Shown here: one piece after another, positions 1-9,591 of the stretch
Layout of the letters: every line of letters begins with the position of its first letter
Numbering within the stretch: the first letter of the stretch is position 1
Assembly: GCF_031348265.1 (NCBI RefSeq)
Contig: NZ_CP133771.1
Coordinates: forward strand, 7,378,001 to 7,442,000
Source: Streptomyces collinus
GTDB taxonomy: Bacteria; Actinomycetota; Actinomycetes; Streptomycetales; Streptomycetaceae
Direction: 5' to 3'
DNA length: 64,000 nt
Position numbers and translations under genes: made by a program
The notes under the pieces: generated by a model
What the model saw: the letters and a program-made list of their open reading frames with translations, nothing else
The model's database searches: none
Told to the model about the DNA's origin: nothing

Positions 1-1
1 C

Positions 2-124
2 GTGATCGGCTGGATCCTGCTCAGACGGGTCAGCACGCGCTCCGGCTCGCTGCTGCCCGCGCCCGACGACGCCTTCGCCCCCGTCCCGCCTCCCCGCTCG
101 CCCTCCGGGAACCGACGACCATGA
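2..124 (+). CDS. C-terminal end of a membrane protein (partial)
   Basis: An open frame enters from the left edge and stops at the TGA at 122-124. The 40 visible residues begin with a hydrophobic stretch (VIGWILLRR), which looks like the end of a last membrane helix, followed by a Pro/Ser/Arg-rich cytoplasmic-type tail. Its stop overlaps the ATG of the next gene (ATGA at 121-124), so the two genes are probably translationally coupled. Too little is present to name a family. Confidence 0.6.
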   Translation: MIGWILLRRVSTRSGSLLPAPDDAFAPVPPPRSPSGNRRP

Positions 125-861
125 CGCCCCACCCCGCCGTCTCCGCCCACCGCGGCGGCTCCGAGCGCGCCGACCCCGCCACCTGGGAGGCGTACGAGGA
201 CGCGATCGGGTCCGGCGCGGAGTACGTCGAGTTCGACATCCGCCGCACCGAGGACGGGGTCCTCGTCGTCTACCACGACCCCCGGGTCGGCCCCGCCGGG
301 CCGCCGCTGTCCGCGCTCACGTATGCCGGGCTGTGCGAGCGGGCCGGGTACGCCGTGCCCGTGGTGGACGAGGTCATGGCGCTGATCGCCGGGAAGCTCG
401 TGGCCCACCTCGACCTCAAGGAGACCGGCTACGAGCGGGAGGTGATCGACCGGGCGGTCGCCCTGCTCGGCACGGACGGGCTCGTCGTCACCACACTGGA
501 GGACCGGTCCGTCGCCACCGTCACCCGGGCCTACCCCCGCGTGCGCACCGCCCTGTCCCTGGGGCGCGACCGCAGGGAACTCGCCCTGGCCCGGCTGCCC
601 GGGACCCGGCTCAGCGAGCTGTTCCCCGCCCGCCGCATCCGGGCCTGCGGAGCGCACGGCGTCGCCGTCCACCAGCGGCTGGCCAGGACCAACGTGCTGC
701 GCGAGGCGACCCGGCACGGCCTGTTCACCATGGTCTGGACCGTCAACGACGACGCCCTCATGCGGGCCTTCCTCGCCCACCCGCGCGTCGACGTGCTGGT
801 CACCGACCGGCCCCGGCGCGCGGTGGCCCTGCGCGGCCCGGTCACCCCTTCGCGGCATTGA
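121..861 (+). CDS. Glycerophosphodiester phosphodiesterase (GDPD family)
   Basis: 246 residues, a normal length for a compact GDPD TIM barrel. The family signature is visible: His-Arg at residues 10-11 (SAHRGG), the metal-binding Glu37 and Asp39 (YVEFDIRRTEDG) and the second catalytic His52 (YHDP), followed by the barrel motif HLDLKE. Known members hydrolyse glycerophosphodiesters to glycerol-3-phosphate and an alcohol. No signal peptide is seen, so a cytoplasmic enzyme is likely. The ATG overlaps the stop of the upstream membrane-protein gene (ATGA). The stop codon lies inside the HspR-type operator of the following dnaK, so the end of this gene carries regulatory DNA. Confidence 0.9.
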   Translation: MTPHPAVSAHRGGSERADPATWEAYEDAIGSGAEYVEFDIRRTEDGVLVVYHDPRVGPAGPPLSALTYAGLCERAGYAVPVVDEVMALIAGKLVAHLDLKETGYEREVIDRAVALLGTDGLVVTTLEDRSVATVTRAYPRVRTALSLGRDRRELALARLPGTRLSELFPARRIRACGAHGVAVHQRLARTNVLREATRHGLFTMVWTVNDDALMRAFLAHPRVDVLVTDRPRRAVALRGPVTPSRH

Positions 862-877
862 CAACAGCGCACTCAAG
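857..877 (+). promoter_or_regulatory. HAIR-like HspR operator overlapping a -35 box
   Basis: The right arm at 871-877 is ACTCAAG, identical to the HAIR half-site (CTTGAGT-N7-ACTCAAG). The left arm at 857-863 is ATTGACA, keeping TTGA, and the arms are exactly 7 nt apart. TTGACA at 858-863 is also a consensus -35 element, so a bound repressor would occlude polymerase. HspR is known to control dnaK, clpB and lon in Streptomyces. Its control of this second dnaK is inferred from the site and its position 52 bp before the start codon. Confidence 0.65.
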
Positions 878-928
878 TTTTGTGCTGGAGAGTGGGACGA
901 GTCGTCGCCCTGGCGGAAGGGGACAGCG

Positions 929-2794
<1,866 letters not shown>

Positions 2795-2896
2795 CCAACT
2801 CCCCGCGGCGGCAAGGGAAAACACTTACTGCGAAGTCAGTGCCCCCTGTCAACCTCCAGCAGCTCGCGTGACCGGCGGGCCGAGGGAGGTTCACAG

Positions 2897-3169
2897 GTGG
2901 TGGCCCGGTTCGCGAGGGCGGACGGCCGTGACGGCATCGGCCACCGCGTCGCCGTGGTCTACGACGACGCGACCGACCGGGTGAAGCTCTACGTCGACGG
3001 CCAGACCGGCGCCGGCGCTACAGCGGACCTCCCGAACGGCCGGCGCACCTCCGGCCCCCTCCAGATCGGACGGGCCCGGACGGGCGACGGCTGGGGCGAG
3101 TACCTGCACGGCGACGTGGACGAGGTGCGCGCCTTCGCCGGCGCTCTGCCCGACGGCCGCATCCCGTAA
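2897..3169 (+). pseudogene. Half LamG-domain ORF (probable remnant)
   Basis: 90 residues starting at GTG behind a good ribosome site (GGGAGG). The protein is only the C-terminal half of a LamG/concanavalin-like jelly roll: VYDDATDRVKLYVDGQ, then LQIGRARTGDGWGEYLHGDVDEVRAF, the last strands of that fold. The first strands and any signal peptide or catalytic domain are missing, so this is most likely the stub of a larger secreted glycosidase or sialidase-type gene. The ribosome site means a short product could still be made. It lies between dnaK and narJ with no partner. Confidence 0.5.
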
Positions 3170-3179
3170 CCGGGCCGGG

Positions 3180-3647
3180 TCAGGAACCGGTGTTCGCCGG
3201 CGGCAACGTCGCGCACACCGCGTCCAGGACGGTCGCGTACGGGGTACCGAACGCGGTGAGCCTGGACCTGAGCCGGTCCAGGCCGTCGCGGTGCTCCGTC
3301 AGGAGCCCGTCGCTGCCGGTGCGGGCCGTGAGCTCCAGAACGGCGGGAAGGAAGTCCGGCGGCTCCTCGCCGGTGGTCTCCAGGCCGTGCGCGCGGTAGA
3401 GCTCCTCGGAGGGCGCCGGGGCGGCCTCGCGCCAGGCGCTCAGATACAGGCTGTGCTCCTGCCCGGCCTCGAACACCTCGACGTAGTGCGCGGCCAGTTC
3501 CATCGGCGGGGTGACCGCCGCGTGGTCGGCGAACTCCCTGAGCTGCGGGGCGGCTTCGCGCAACAGTGGCAGCCGGGCGCGGAAGTCGTCGTCGGGGTAC
3601 ATCAGGCACAGCGCGGCCGCCTGGTACAGCACCTCGAATCCGGGCAT
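3180..3647 (-). CDS. narJ: NarJ-like nitrate reductase assembly chaperone, orphan
   Basis: 155 residues of the NarJ/DmsD-type all-helical chaperone family. The N-terminal pattern YQAAALCLMYPDDDF and the core HYVEVFEAGQEHSLYLS correspond to the NarJ motif normally written HYVxxFD(x)RRxxLYL, followed by LYRAHGL and PPDFLPAVLEL. NarJ inserts the molybdenum cofactor into NarG. No narG, narH or narI is present here; the next gene downstream is the opposite-strand LamG stub. The usual Asp of the FD motif is Glu-Ala, and the Arg pair is lost. A strong AGGAGG precedes the ATG. It may be a decaying relic or a chaperone reused for another Mo enzyme. Confidence 0.75.
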   Translation of the reverse strand: MPGFEVLYQAAALCLMYPDDDFRARLPLLREAAPQLREFADHAAVTPPMELAAHYVEVFEAGQEHSLYLSAWREAAPAPSEELYRAHGLETTGEEPPDFLPAVLELTARTGSDGLLTEHRDGLDRLRSRLTAFGTPYATVLDAVCATLPPANTGS

Positions 3648-3983
3648 CGGACCTCCTTCGCGTGCGCCCCGTGGTGCCGACGCTAGGGGCGGCCAGAGGG
3701 GCCTACCCGTTGACGGGGTCCGTACGGGTCAGGACGCACGACCGGATCGGCCGTGCCGCGAGCGCTCCCCGGACACACGTCCCGTTGGCTGAAAACCATC
3801 GCTGAAAGGGGCTCCGGCGCTCGGCCGGGGCCCCTTCGGTACGGACGAATGTGAAGACGCACTTCCCCGCACCCCTACAGTCCAGCGCGTCGGCGGCGCC
3901 GACTGTCACACCTCCCCCCAAGGGGCTTCGCCAGCCTGTTTCCGGCACACCCGAGGCTTCGGATGTGACTACACTCGCCGCCC
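3648..3983. other. Intergenic region upstream of narJ
   Basis: 336 bp between the narJ start (reverse strand) and the small ORF at 3984. It holds the narJ ribosome site (3651-3657, reverse), a strong hairpin at 3806-3836, and TACACT at 3970-3975, a possible -10 box whose expected start point would fall on or next to the ATG at 3984. No convincing coding region is seen on either strand. Confidence 0.5.
3806..3836. terminator. 12-bp GC-rich hairpin
   Basis: Positions 3806-3817 pair with 3825-3836 (12 bp including one G-U) around a 7-nt loop (CGCTCGG). A perfect hairpin of this strength in an intergenic region is typical of actinobacterial intrinsic terminators without a U-tract. No gene clearly ends here, so it may protect the downstream operon from readthrough or act as an mRNA structure. 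Confidence 0.45.
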
Positions 3984-4223
3984 ATGCATCAGCGCGATCC
4001 CAAGACAAAACAGCAGAAAACTCTGCAACGTCCATCAGGCTTCGACGTGGCCGACCGGCATGTGAAGGCGATGTGGCGCATGGCCGAATCCCGTGCCGAT
4101 GCGGTCGGATGGACGGTCCGGGGAGATCGCGCCGGGAGGGCGGCGGTCATGACCGGCGCCGGGTTGCGCGGAACGGGCCCCGGCCCGGCTGTGATTAACC
4201 CCATACCCGGGACGGCTGCGTGA
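3984..4223 (+). CDS. Small hypothetical protein, possibly leaderless, coupled to the next gene
   Basis: 79 residues, no recognised family. It begins MHQRDPKTKQQKTLQ (basic, polar) and has a WRMAESRADAVGW helix-like segment. Two observations support it. Its TGA (4221-4223) overlaps the GTG start of the next gene (GTGA), the coupling style used throughout this window. TACACT at 3970-3975 is a plausible -10 box placed for transcription to begin at the ATG itself, giving a leaderless mRNA. Against it are weak codon bias in the first 18 codons and no ribosome site. Confidence 0.35.
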   Translation: MHQRDPKTKQQKTLQRPSGFDVADRHVKAMWRMAESRADAVGWTVRGDRAGRAAVMTGAGLRGTGPGPAVINPIPGTAA

Positions 4224-6321
4224 GTCGCTCAGCCCACCGCCGGCACGCCCGCTCGCGTGACCCCCGCGGACACTGGCGGCTGCTCGCCCTGTCCCTGCCC
4301 ATCGTGTTCGCCGTCCTGCTCTTCGAGGGCTGGACCGTCCACGAGGTGGACGCCGCCAAGACCCGCCGTCCGTGCACCAGGCCCGTGCCCGGCTCCGTGA
4401 GCGAGAGCGGCCCCGTACTGCGCGGCATCGACGGGGACAAGGTGTCCTCGGCCGCGGCGCCCGCACGCACCGTGGCCCTCACCTACGACGGCGGGCCCGA
4501 CCCCGAGTGGACCCCGCGTCTGCTGGACCTGCTGCGCGAGCACCACGCGCACGCCACCTTCTTCGTGTTCGGCTCCCAGGCGGCACGCCATCCGGACCTG
4601 GTCCGGCGCATCCTCGCCGAGGGGCACGAGATCGGCTCGAACACCTATACGGGAGCCGACCTCGGTTCCTCGTCGCGCGTCCGCTTCGCCATGGAACTGG
4701 GTCTCACCCAGAAGACGCTCGCGGGTACCGCGGGCATCCGTACCGACCTGCTGCGGATGCCGATGACCACCGAGGTCGACACCCTGTGCGGAGCCGAGTG
4801 GCAGGCGGCCCGCAAGGCCGCCTCCGACGGCTACACGCTGGTCGCCGCCGACCGACCGGGCCGTGATCCGGCGCACGGCCAGATCCGGCAGTTCAGCCAG
4901 ACGGAACTGGCGTACGACGAGACGAAGCGGCTGCTGGACGACCCGCGTGCCGACCGGTTCACCACCGTGACGGACGCGGTCGGCATGCCGCCCGCCGACA
5001 CCCCGGTGTCCACCGCGGAACGATGGCAGGGCAAGGCCCTCAACTGGACCGTCCTCGCCGGAAGCACCTTCACGCACCTCATGACCTGGGTACTGGGCGT
5101 GGCCGGAGCGCTGGGCCTGCTACGGCTGCTCTCGCTGACCTTCTTCGCCCGCGCCCACGTCCGGCGCCTCACCCGCCCCCGGCCCGGCGCCCCCTGGCTG
5201 CGGGAGGTCGACGCACCCGTGACCGTGCTCGTGCCCGCCTACAACGAGGAGGCCGGCATCGAGTCCACCGTCCGTTCCCTGCTCGCCTCCACGCACCCGT
5301 ACCTCGAAGTCCTGGTGATCGACGACGGCTCGACGGATCGGACGGCGGACCTCGCGACCTGGATCGACGACCCCCGGGTACGGGTGATCCGGCAGCCCAA
5401 CTCGGGCAAGGCCGCGGCCCTCAACACCGGTCTGGCCCACGCCTCCCACGACATCGTGGTGATGGTCGACGCCGACACCGTCTTCGAGCCCGACGCCCTG
5501 CACCGCCTCGTCCAGCCGCTGGCGCATCCCGCCGTCGGCGCCGTCAGCGGCAACACCAAGGTCGGCAACCGGCGTGGACTGCTCGGCAGGTGGCAGCACC
5601 TGGAGTACGTCTTCGGTTTCAACCTCGACCGGCGCATGTTCGAGGTGCTGGAGTGCATGCCGACCGTCCCGGGGGCCATCGGCGCCTTCCGCCGGGACGC
5701 GCTCATGGGAGTCGGCGGGGTCAGCGAGGACACCCTCGCCGAGGACACCGATCTGACGATGGCGCTGTGGCGGGCAGGCTGGCGGGTGTGGTCTACGAGG
5801 AGTCCGCCGTCGCCTGGACCGAAGTGCCCACCACTCTGCGGCAGTTGTGGCGACAGCGGTATCGCTGGTGCTACGGCACCCTGCAAGCCATGTGGAAGCA
5901 CCGCCGGGCCGTCGTCGAAGTGGGCGCGGCCGGCCGCTTCGCCCGCCGGGGCCTGAGCTACCTGGCCGTCTTCCAGGTGGTCCTGCCGCTGCTGGCGCCC
6001 GTCGTCGACCTCTTCGCGCTGTACGGGGCGCTCTTCGCCGATCCCGTGCAGGCGACAGGCGTGTGGCTCGCCTTCCTCGGGGTCCAGCTGGTCTGCGCCG
6101 GCTACGCGCTGAGACTCGACGGCGAGCGGCTGTGGGCGCTGTGGTCCATGCCGTTCCAGCTCTTCGTCTACCGGCAGCTCATGTACCTCGTCGTCATCCA
6201 GTCCGTGGTCGCCCTGCTGCTCGGCACCCGGCTGAAGTGGCACCGCATGCAGCGTTCCGGCACGGCCGCCACCCAGCAGCTCAGAAGACCGGCCCCCGAG
6301 CGACAACTGTCATCGAGGTGA
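4220..6321 (+). pseudogene. Polysaccharide deacetylase / family-2 glycosyltransferase fusion, frameshifted
   Basis: A membrane protein of about 700 residues in two frames. The first frame (from GTG 4220) has an N-terminal membrane anchor (LLALSLPIVFAVLLF), a NodB-type deacetylase domain (ALTYDGGPDPEWTPRLLDLL, HATFFVFGSQ), a second membrane helix and a GT2 domain (VLVPAYNEEAGIESTVRSLL, VIDDGSTDRTADL, VDADTVF, EDTDLT). At 5784-5791 the reading passes into another frame, which continues exactly as expected with the QxxRW motif (QLWRQRYRWCYG) and four C-terminal helices. Relative to a continuous reading the DNA has two extra bases (GTGTG for GTG) or lacks one. The deacetylase has DGG where the family has DDG, so its metal site may be altered. 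Intact homologues are predicted to make or export a modified surface polysaccharide. A sequencing error is possible. Confidence 0.8.
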
Positions 6322-6328
6322 TGAAGGA

Positions 6329-7663
6329 ATGGTTCGTCCCATGAACGACGGTCACCGGGTGATCACGGGACAGGTGTGGCGGAGCGGCTCCCCTCCGCTC
6401 CAGGAGCCTGCCGGGCCCTACGAGGGCTACATCGTCGGGCCGTACCCGTACCACGGCACCGACCCTGGGCCGTACCCGTACGACGGCACCCGCCCTGGGC
6501 CGTACCCGCACCCGTCTCCGCCCCCGGCTCCGTACGACACCCAGGCCCCGCCGCACCAGGAGGGCGCCGCCGGGCCGTACCCGGAGCATGCCCCGGAGCC
6601 GCCCGCCGGGCCTCTCGCCGGGCCGGACGGGGGCGGCCCCCGGCCCGGGCGCGGCGGCCGTACCACCGGCGTCAGGCCCCCCTCGGCGCGCCCCGGCCGG
6701 GTCCGGCGTACCGTGCGCCTGCTGGCGGCGCTGCTGTGCGCGCTGGCCCTCACCGGCGCCGGCACCTGCGCCTGGGCCGAGTTCGAGCTGGACAGGTCCG
6801 TCGACCTGAGCGGGCTCCCGGACCGGCCGCCGCAGGGGAGGGGGACGAACTACCTCGTCGTCGGCTCGGACGGCCGCGACGGACTGTCGGAGCAGGCCAG
6901 GAAGGAACTGCACACCGGTACGGCCGGAGGAAGCCGCACCGACTCGATGATGCTCCTGCACACCGGCGCCCACGGCACCACCATGGTGAGCCTGCCGCGC
7001 GACTCCTGGGTGACCATCCCGTCGTACGTCGACCCGAACACCGGCAAGTTCCACCGGGCGACGAAGAACAAGCTGAACGCGGCCTACTCCCTCGGCGGAC
7101 CCAGGATGCTCGTCCGGACCGTCGAACTGAACACGGGGCTGCGCGTCGACCACTACGCGGAGATCGGCTTCGCGGGCTTCGTCGGTGTCGTGGACGCGGT
7201 CGGCGGTGTGGAGATGTGCGTGGACCGGAGAATCGACGACCCGAAGTCGGGTCTGAAGCTCCGCAAGGGCTGTCACGACCTGACCGGCGCCCAGGCCCTG
7301 GCCTTCGTCCGCCAGCGGCACCAGGAGGCGGACGGCGACCTCGGGCGCTCCAGGAACCAGCGCGCTTTCCTCTCCGCCCTGGCCCGCAAGGCCGCCGCGC
7401 CAGGTGTCGTGCTCGACCCGTTCCGTGCGTATCCCGCCCTGAGCGCGGGACTGGACACCCTCGATGTGGACAAGGGCATGGAACTGAAGACCCTCCTGTC
7501 GCTGTTTCAGGCGATGCGGAGCGTCTCGGGAGGCGGCGGCCGGCAGCTGAACGTCCCCGTGTCCGGGCCCGGCTCCACCGGGGCCGCCAGGAACGCCCTG
7601 AAATGGGACGAGGTGAAGGCGAAGAGGCTCTTCGCCGAACTGCGCGACGACCGGCCGGTGTGA
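6329..7663 (+). CDS. LytR-CpsA-Psr (LCP) family cell-wall glycopolymer ligase
   Basis: 444 residues: a cytoplasmic Pro/Tyr/Gly-rich tail of about 125 residues with GPYPY repeats, one membrane helix at about 128-148, and an extracellular LCP domain from about 170. The LCP motifs are visible: YLVVGSDGRDG, RTDSMMLLHTG, SLPRDSWVTIP, NAAYSLGG, GVVDAVGGVEMCV and the terminal ALAFVRQRH with its conserved Arg residues. LCP proteins transfer undecaprenyl-linked polymers to peptidoglycan. ATG 6329 is chosen because GAGGTGAT at 6315-6322 is correctly spaced. The gene follows the glycosyltransferase fusion by 7 bp, suggesting one operon for making and attaching a surface glycan. Confidence 0.92.
   Translation: MVRPMNDGHRVITGQVWRSGSPPLQEPAGPYEGYIVGPYPYHGTDPGPYPYDGTRPGPYPHPSPPPAPYDTQAPPHQEGAAGPYPEHAPEPPAGPLAGPDGGGPRPGRGGRTTGVRPPSARPGRVRRTVRLLAALLCALALTGAGTCAWAEFELDRSVDLSGLPDRPPQGRGTNYLVVGSDGRDGLSEQARKELHTGTAGGSRTDSMMLLHTGAHGTTMVSLPRDSWVTIPSYVDPNTGKFHRATKNKLNAAYSLGGPRMLVRTVELNTGLRVDHYAEIGFAGFVGVVDAVGGVEMCVDRRIDDPKSGLKLRKGCHDLTGAQALAFVRQRHQEADGDLGRSRNQRAFLSALARKAAAPGVVLDPFRAYPALSAGLDTLDVDKGMELKTLLSLFQAMRSVSGGGGRQLNVPVSGPGSTGAARNALKWDEVKAKRLFAELRDDRPV
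6437..6515 (+). repeat. 30-bp direct repeats encoding GPYPY units
   Basis: GGGCCGTACCCGTAC begins at 6437 and 6467, and a degenerate copy begins at 6497; a further partial copy lies at 6572. The period is 30 bp, so the reading frame of the LCP gene is kept. The repeat encodes a Pro/Tyr-rich cytoplasmic tail, a possible tyrosine-phosphorylation or protein-binding region. Confidence 0.7.
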
Positions 7664-7759
7664 CATGAGACGCGCCCGGGGTGCGGTGACACTTCTGTGA
7701 GACAGCGCGCTGGTCTCCATGAGGGTGTCGCTGCGAACGGGGCGCGTCGGCCGCTCGCA

Positions 7760-8524
7760 ATGAACCCGGTGCGAACGAGGACGGTCTTGGGTCAGGAACG
7801 GCAATCGCGCTACGCACAGACCCACGACGAGGAGCTGGGCGCGGCCGTCGCGCGGGCCCAGGACGGGGACGAGACCGCCTTCGCCGTCGCCTACCGGCTG
7901 GTGCAGCCAGGGCTGCTCGGATATCTGCGCGGACTGGTCGGTGAGGACGCGGAGGACGTGGCGTCCGACGCCTGGTTGCAGATCGCCCGGGACCTCGGAC
8001 GGTTCCAGGGTGACGGGGCGGGCTTTCGCGGCTGGACGGCCACGATCGCCCGGCACCGTGCACTGGACCACGTGCGCCGCCAGCGCGCACGGCCCCGGCC
8101 CGGGGTGATCGAACAGGATGTCCTGGACCTCCCCGGCCCGCACAGCACCCACGAGCAGGCGCTGGAGGCCGTCTCCACGGAGCGGGCCCTGGAACTGGTC
8201 CGCGGGCTGCCGCGGGACCAGGCCGAGGCCGTGCTCCTGCGCGTCATCGTGGGCCTGGACGGCCCCTCCGCGGCCCGCGTCCTGGGCAAGCGCCCCGGGG
8301 CGGTGCGCACCGCCACGCACCGGGGCCTGAAACGCCTCGCGCGTCAGCTGCGTCTCGCGGCGGAGGCCGCCGAAGGTGTGACGGATGAGGCGTCCCGGCC
8401 GCTGGAGAGTCGACGTCCTGCACGACGACGTCAGTGGCCGGACAGACCGGCGTCACCATCCGGCACGCCGGACCCATCGAACAGCTCAGGCAGGAACGGA
8501 CAACGGACATGGGTGATCGGCTGA
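7760..8524 (+). CDS. ECF-type RNA polymerase sigma factor
   Basis: About 254 residues from ATG 7760. Region 2 is seen as AFAVAYRLVQPGLLGYLRGLVGEDAEDVASDAWLQIA (-10 recognition and core binding). Region 4 is LELVRGLPRDQAEAVLLRVIVGLDGPSAARVLGKRPGAVRTATHRGLKRL, a helix-turn-helix for the -35. A disordered Arg/Pro-rich tail follows. The start is uncertain. GTG 7697 is the longest option, and TTG 7787 has the best ribosome site (GAGGACGG) and leaves both sigma regions intact. The stop overlaps the next gene by 16 bp; that gene encodes a single-pass membrane protein, the usual arrangement of a sigma factor and its regulator. Confidence 0.88.
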   Translation: MNPVRTRTVLGQERQSRYAQTHDEELGAAVARAQDGDETAFAVAYRLVQPGLLGYLRGLVGEDAEDVASDAWLQIARDLGRFQGDGAGFRGWTATIARHRALDHVRRQRARPRPGVIEQDVLDLPGPHSTHEQALEAVSTERALELVRGLPRDQAEAVLLRVIVGLDGPSAARVLGKRPGAVRTATHRGLKRLARQLRLAAEAAEGVTDEASRPLESRRPARRRQWPDRPASPSGTPDPSNSSGRNGQRTWVIG

Positions 8525-9261
8525 GCCGCGACGCAGTCACAGGCCGACGTGGGCGCCCCGGCGAGGCCGCGCCCGCCCCGTCGGGCCCGTGGGACGACAC
8601 CGCCCTGCACACGACCCTGGCCGCCGCCCTGCTCGCGGGCGGCCCCGGCCCCGACGCCGAGCGCATGGCCGTCGCCGCCTTCCGGACGGCCCGCGACGCG
8701 GGAGCGCACGGAGCACGCACCCGGCACCGCGACGACTGGCGGCTCCCCGCCGTCCGGCGCACCGGGCGCCCGGTGAAAACGGCGGCGGCCGCCCTGCTCA
8801 CCAGCATCGCCCTGGGCGGTGTCGCGGTCGGGGCCATCGGCTCGGCCGGTTCGTCCTCGAACGGTCCCGGCGAAGGGGCAGCGCACCCCTCGGCCCTCGC
8901 CCCCACCCGGCAGGCCGCGGAGACCGCGCAGGCCCCCTCCGGCGGTCCGGGGCGGGGAGAGGGCTCGTCCGCCGCCCGGGACACCGCAGCCCACTGCCGT
9001 GCCTACGAACGGGTCGAGGACCGCGGAAAGGCACTCGACTCGACCGCTTGGCGGCGTCTCGTCGCGGCGGCCGGCGGAGAGGCCGAGGTCGACGCGTACT
9101 GCGCGGAGCGGCTGGCGCGGGCGACCCCCACGCCGGGCAGGTCCGGCGACCCGGGCGGGCCCGGCGAAGGCGCCGCGGACGACGGCGCCCCCGGCAGGAA
9201 CGGTACGCCGGGTAACGGACAGCCCGGCGGCGGCCGGGAGGGCGGCGGCAGGGACGAGTGA
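8509..9261 (+). CDS. Single-pass membrane protein, candidate anti-sigma factor
   Basis: 250 residues. The cytoplasmic N-terminal part (about 85 residues, with DTALHTTLAAALLAGG and AFRTARDAG) is followed by one membrane helix near residues 90-112 (TAAAALLTSIALGGVAVGAIG). An extracellular Ser/Gly/Pro-rich region then contains a short conserved-looking block with two cysteines (AAHCRAYERVEDRG ... EVDAYCAERLA). The start at 8509 gives a 16-bp overlap with the sigma gene, so the two are coupled. No zinc-type HxxxCxxC anti-sigma motif is present, so the anti-sigma role rests only on position and topology. Confidence 0.6.
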   Translation: MGDRLSRDAVTGRRGRPGEAAPAPSGPWDDTALHTTLAAALLAGGPGPDAERMAVAAFRTARDAGAHGARTRHRDDWRLPAVRRTGRPVKTAAAALLTSIALGGVAVGAIGSAGSSSNGPGEGAAHPSALAPTRQAAETAQAPSGGPGRGEGSSAARDTAAHCRAYERVEDRGKALDSTAWRRLVAAAGGEAEVDAYCAERLARATPTPGRSGDPGGPGEGAADDGAPGRNGTPGNGQPGGGREGGGRDE

Positions 9262-9385
9262 CCCCGGCACGCGGCACCGCAGGCACGCCCCTGTGACGAT
9301 TCCGGCGTCTCTTCCGGTGTGTAAGTAGTGAAGAAATCGCACGCCGTTGATGTCGATGGTGTGGATGATGCCTGGAGGTTTCCGA

Positions 9386-9577
9386 GTGCGGCCGTTCACC
9401 CTCAACTACGCTCTCCCCAGTTCGCTGCCCACGGTGGTGACGCCCTACCGCTTCGACGAGTCGCTCCAGCTGAACGTGCTTCCCGACGGGCGCCCGGCCG
9501 TCAGTGATCCCGACCTCCTCCTGGCGGTCGGCACGACGGCCTCCACGGCCGGTTCCAAGACGCACTTCGACGACTGA
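9386..9577 (+). CDS. tgmA: ATP-grasp-modified RiPP precursor peptide (graspetide type)
   Basis: 63 residues from GTG 9386, chosen because GGAGG at 9374-9378 is 7 nt upstream; several ATGs at 9350-9368 lack such a site. The N-terminus RPFTLNYA and the C-terminal block GTTASTAGSKTHFDD match the hallmark of precursors paired with SAV_5884-type ATP-grasp maturases. In this family Thr/Ser side chains and Asp/Glu carboxylates in the tail are expected to be joined by ester or amide bonds. The tail offers four Thr, two Ser and a terminal Asp-Asp. The maturase gene begins 14 bp later. The bond pattern and activity are not known from sequence. Confidence 0.85.
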   Translation: MRPFTLNYALPSSLPTVVTPYRFDESLQLNVLPDGRPAVSDPDLLLAVGTTASTAGSKTHFDD

Positions 9578-9591
9578 CGACACCTGCCGCG

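Noticed and set aside
5784..5791. Programmed ribosomal frameshift in the glycosyltransferase fusion
   Set aside because: No slippery heptamer and no downstream pseudoknot are evident. A two-base GT duplication or a sequencing error explains the shift more simply.
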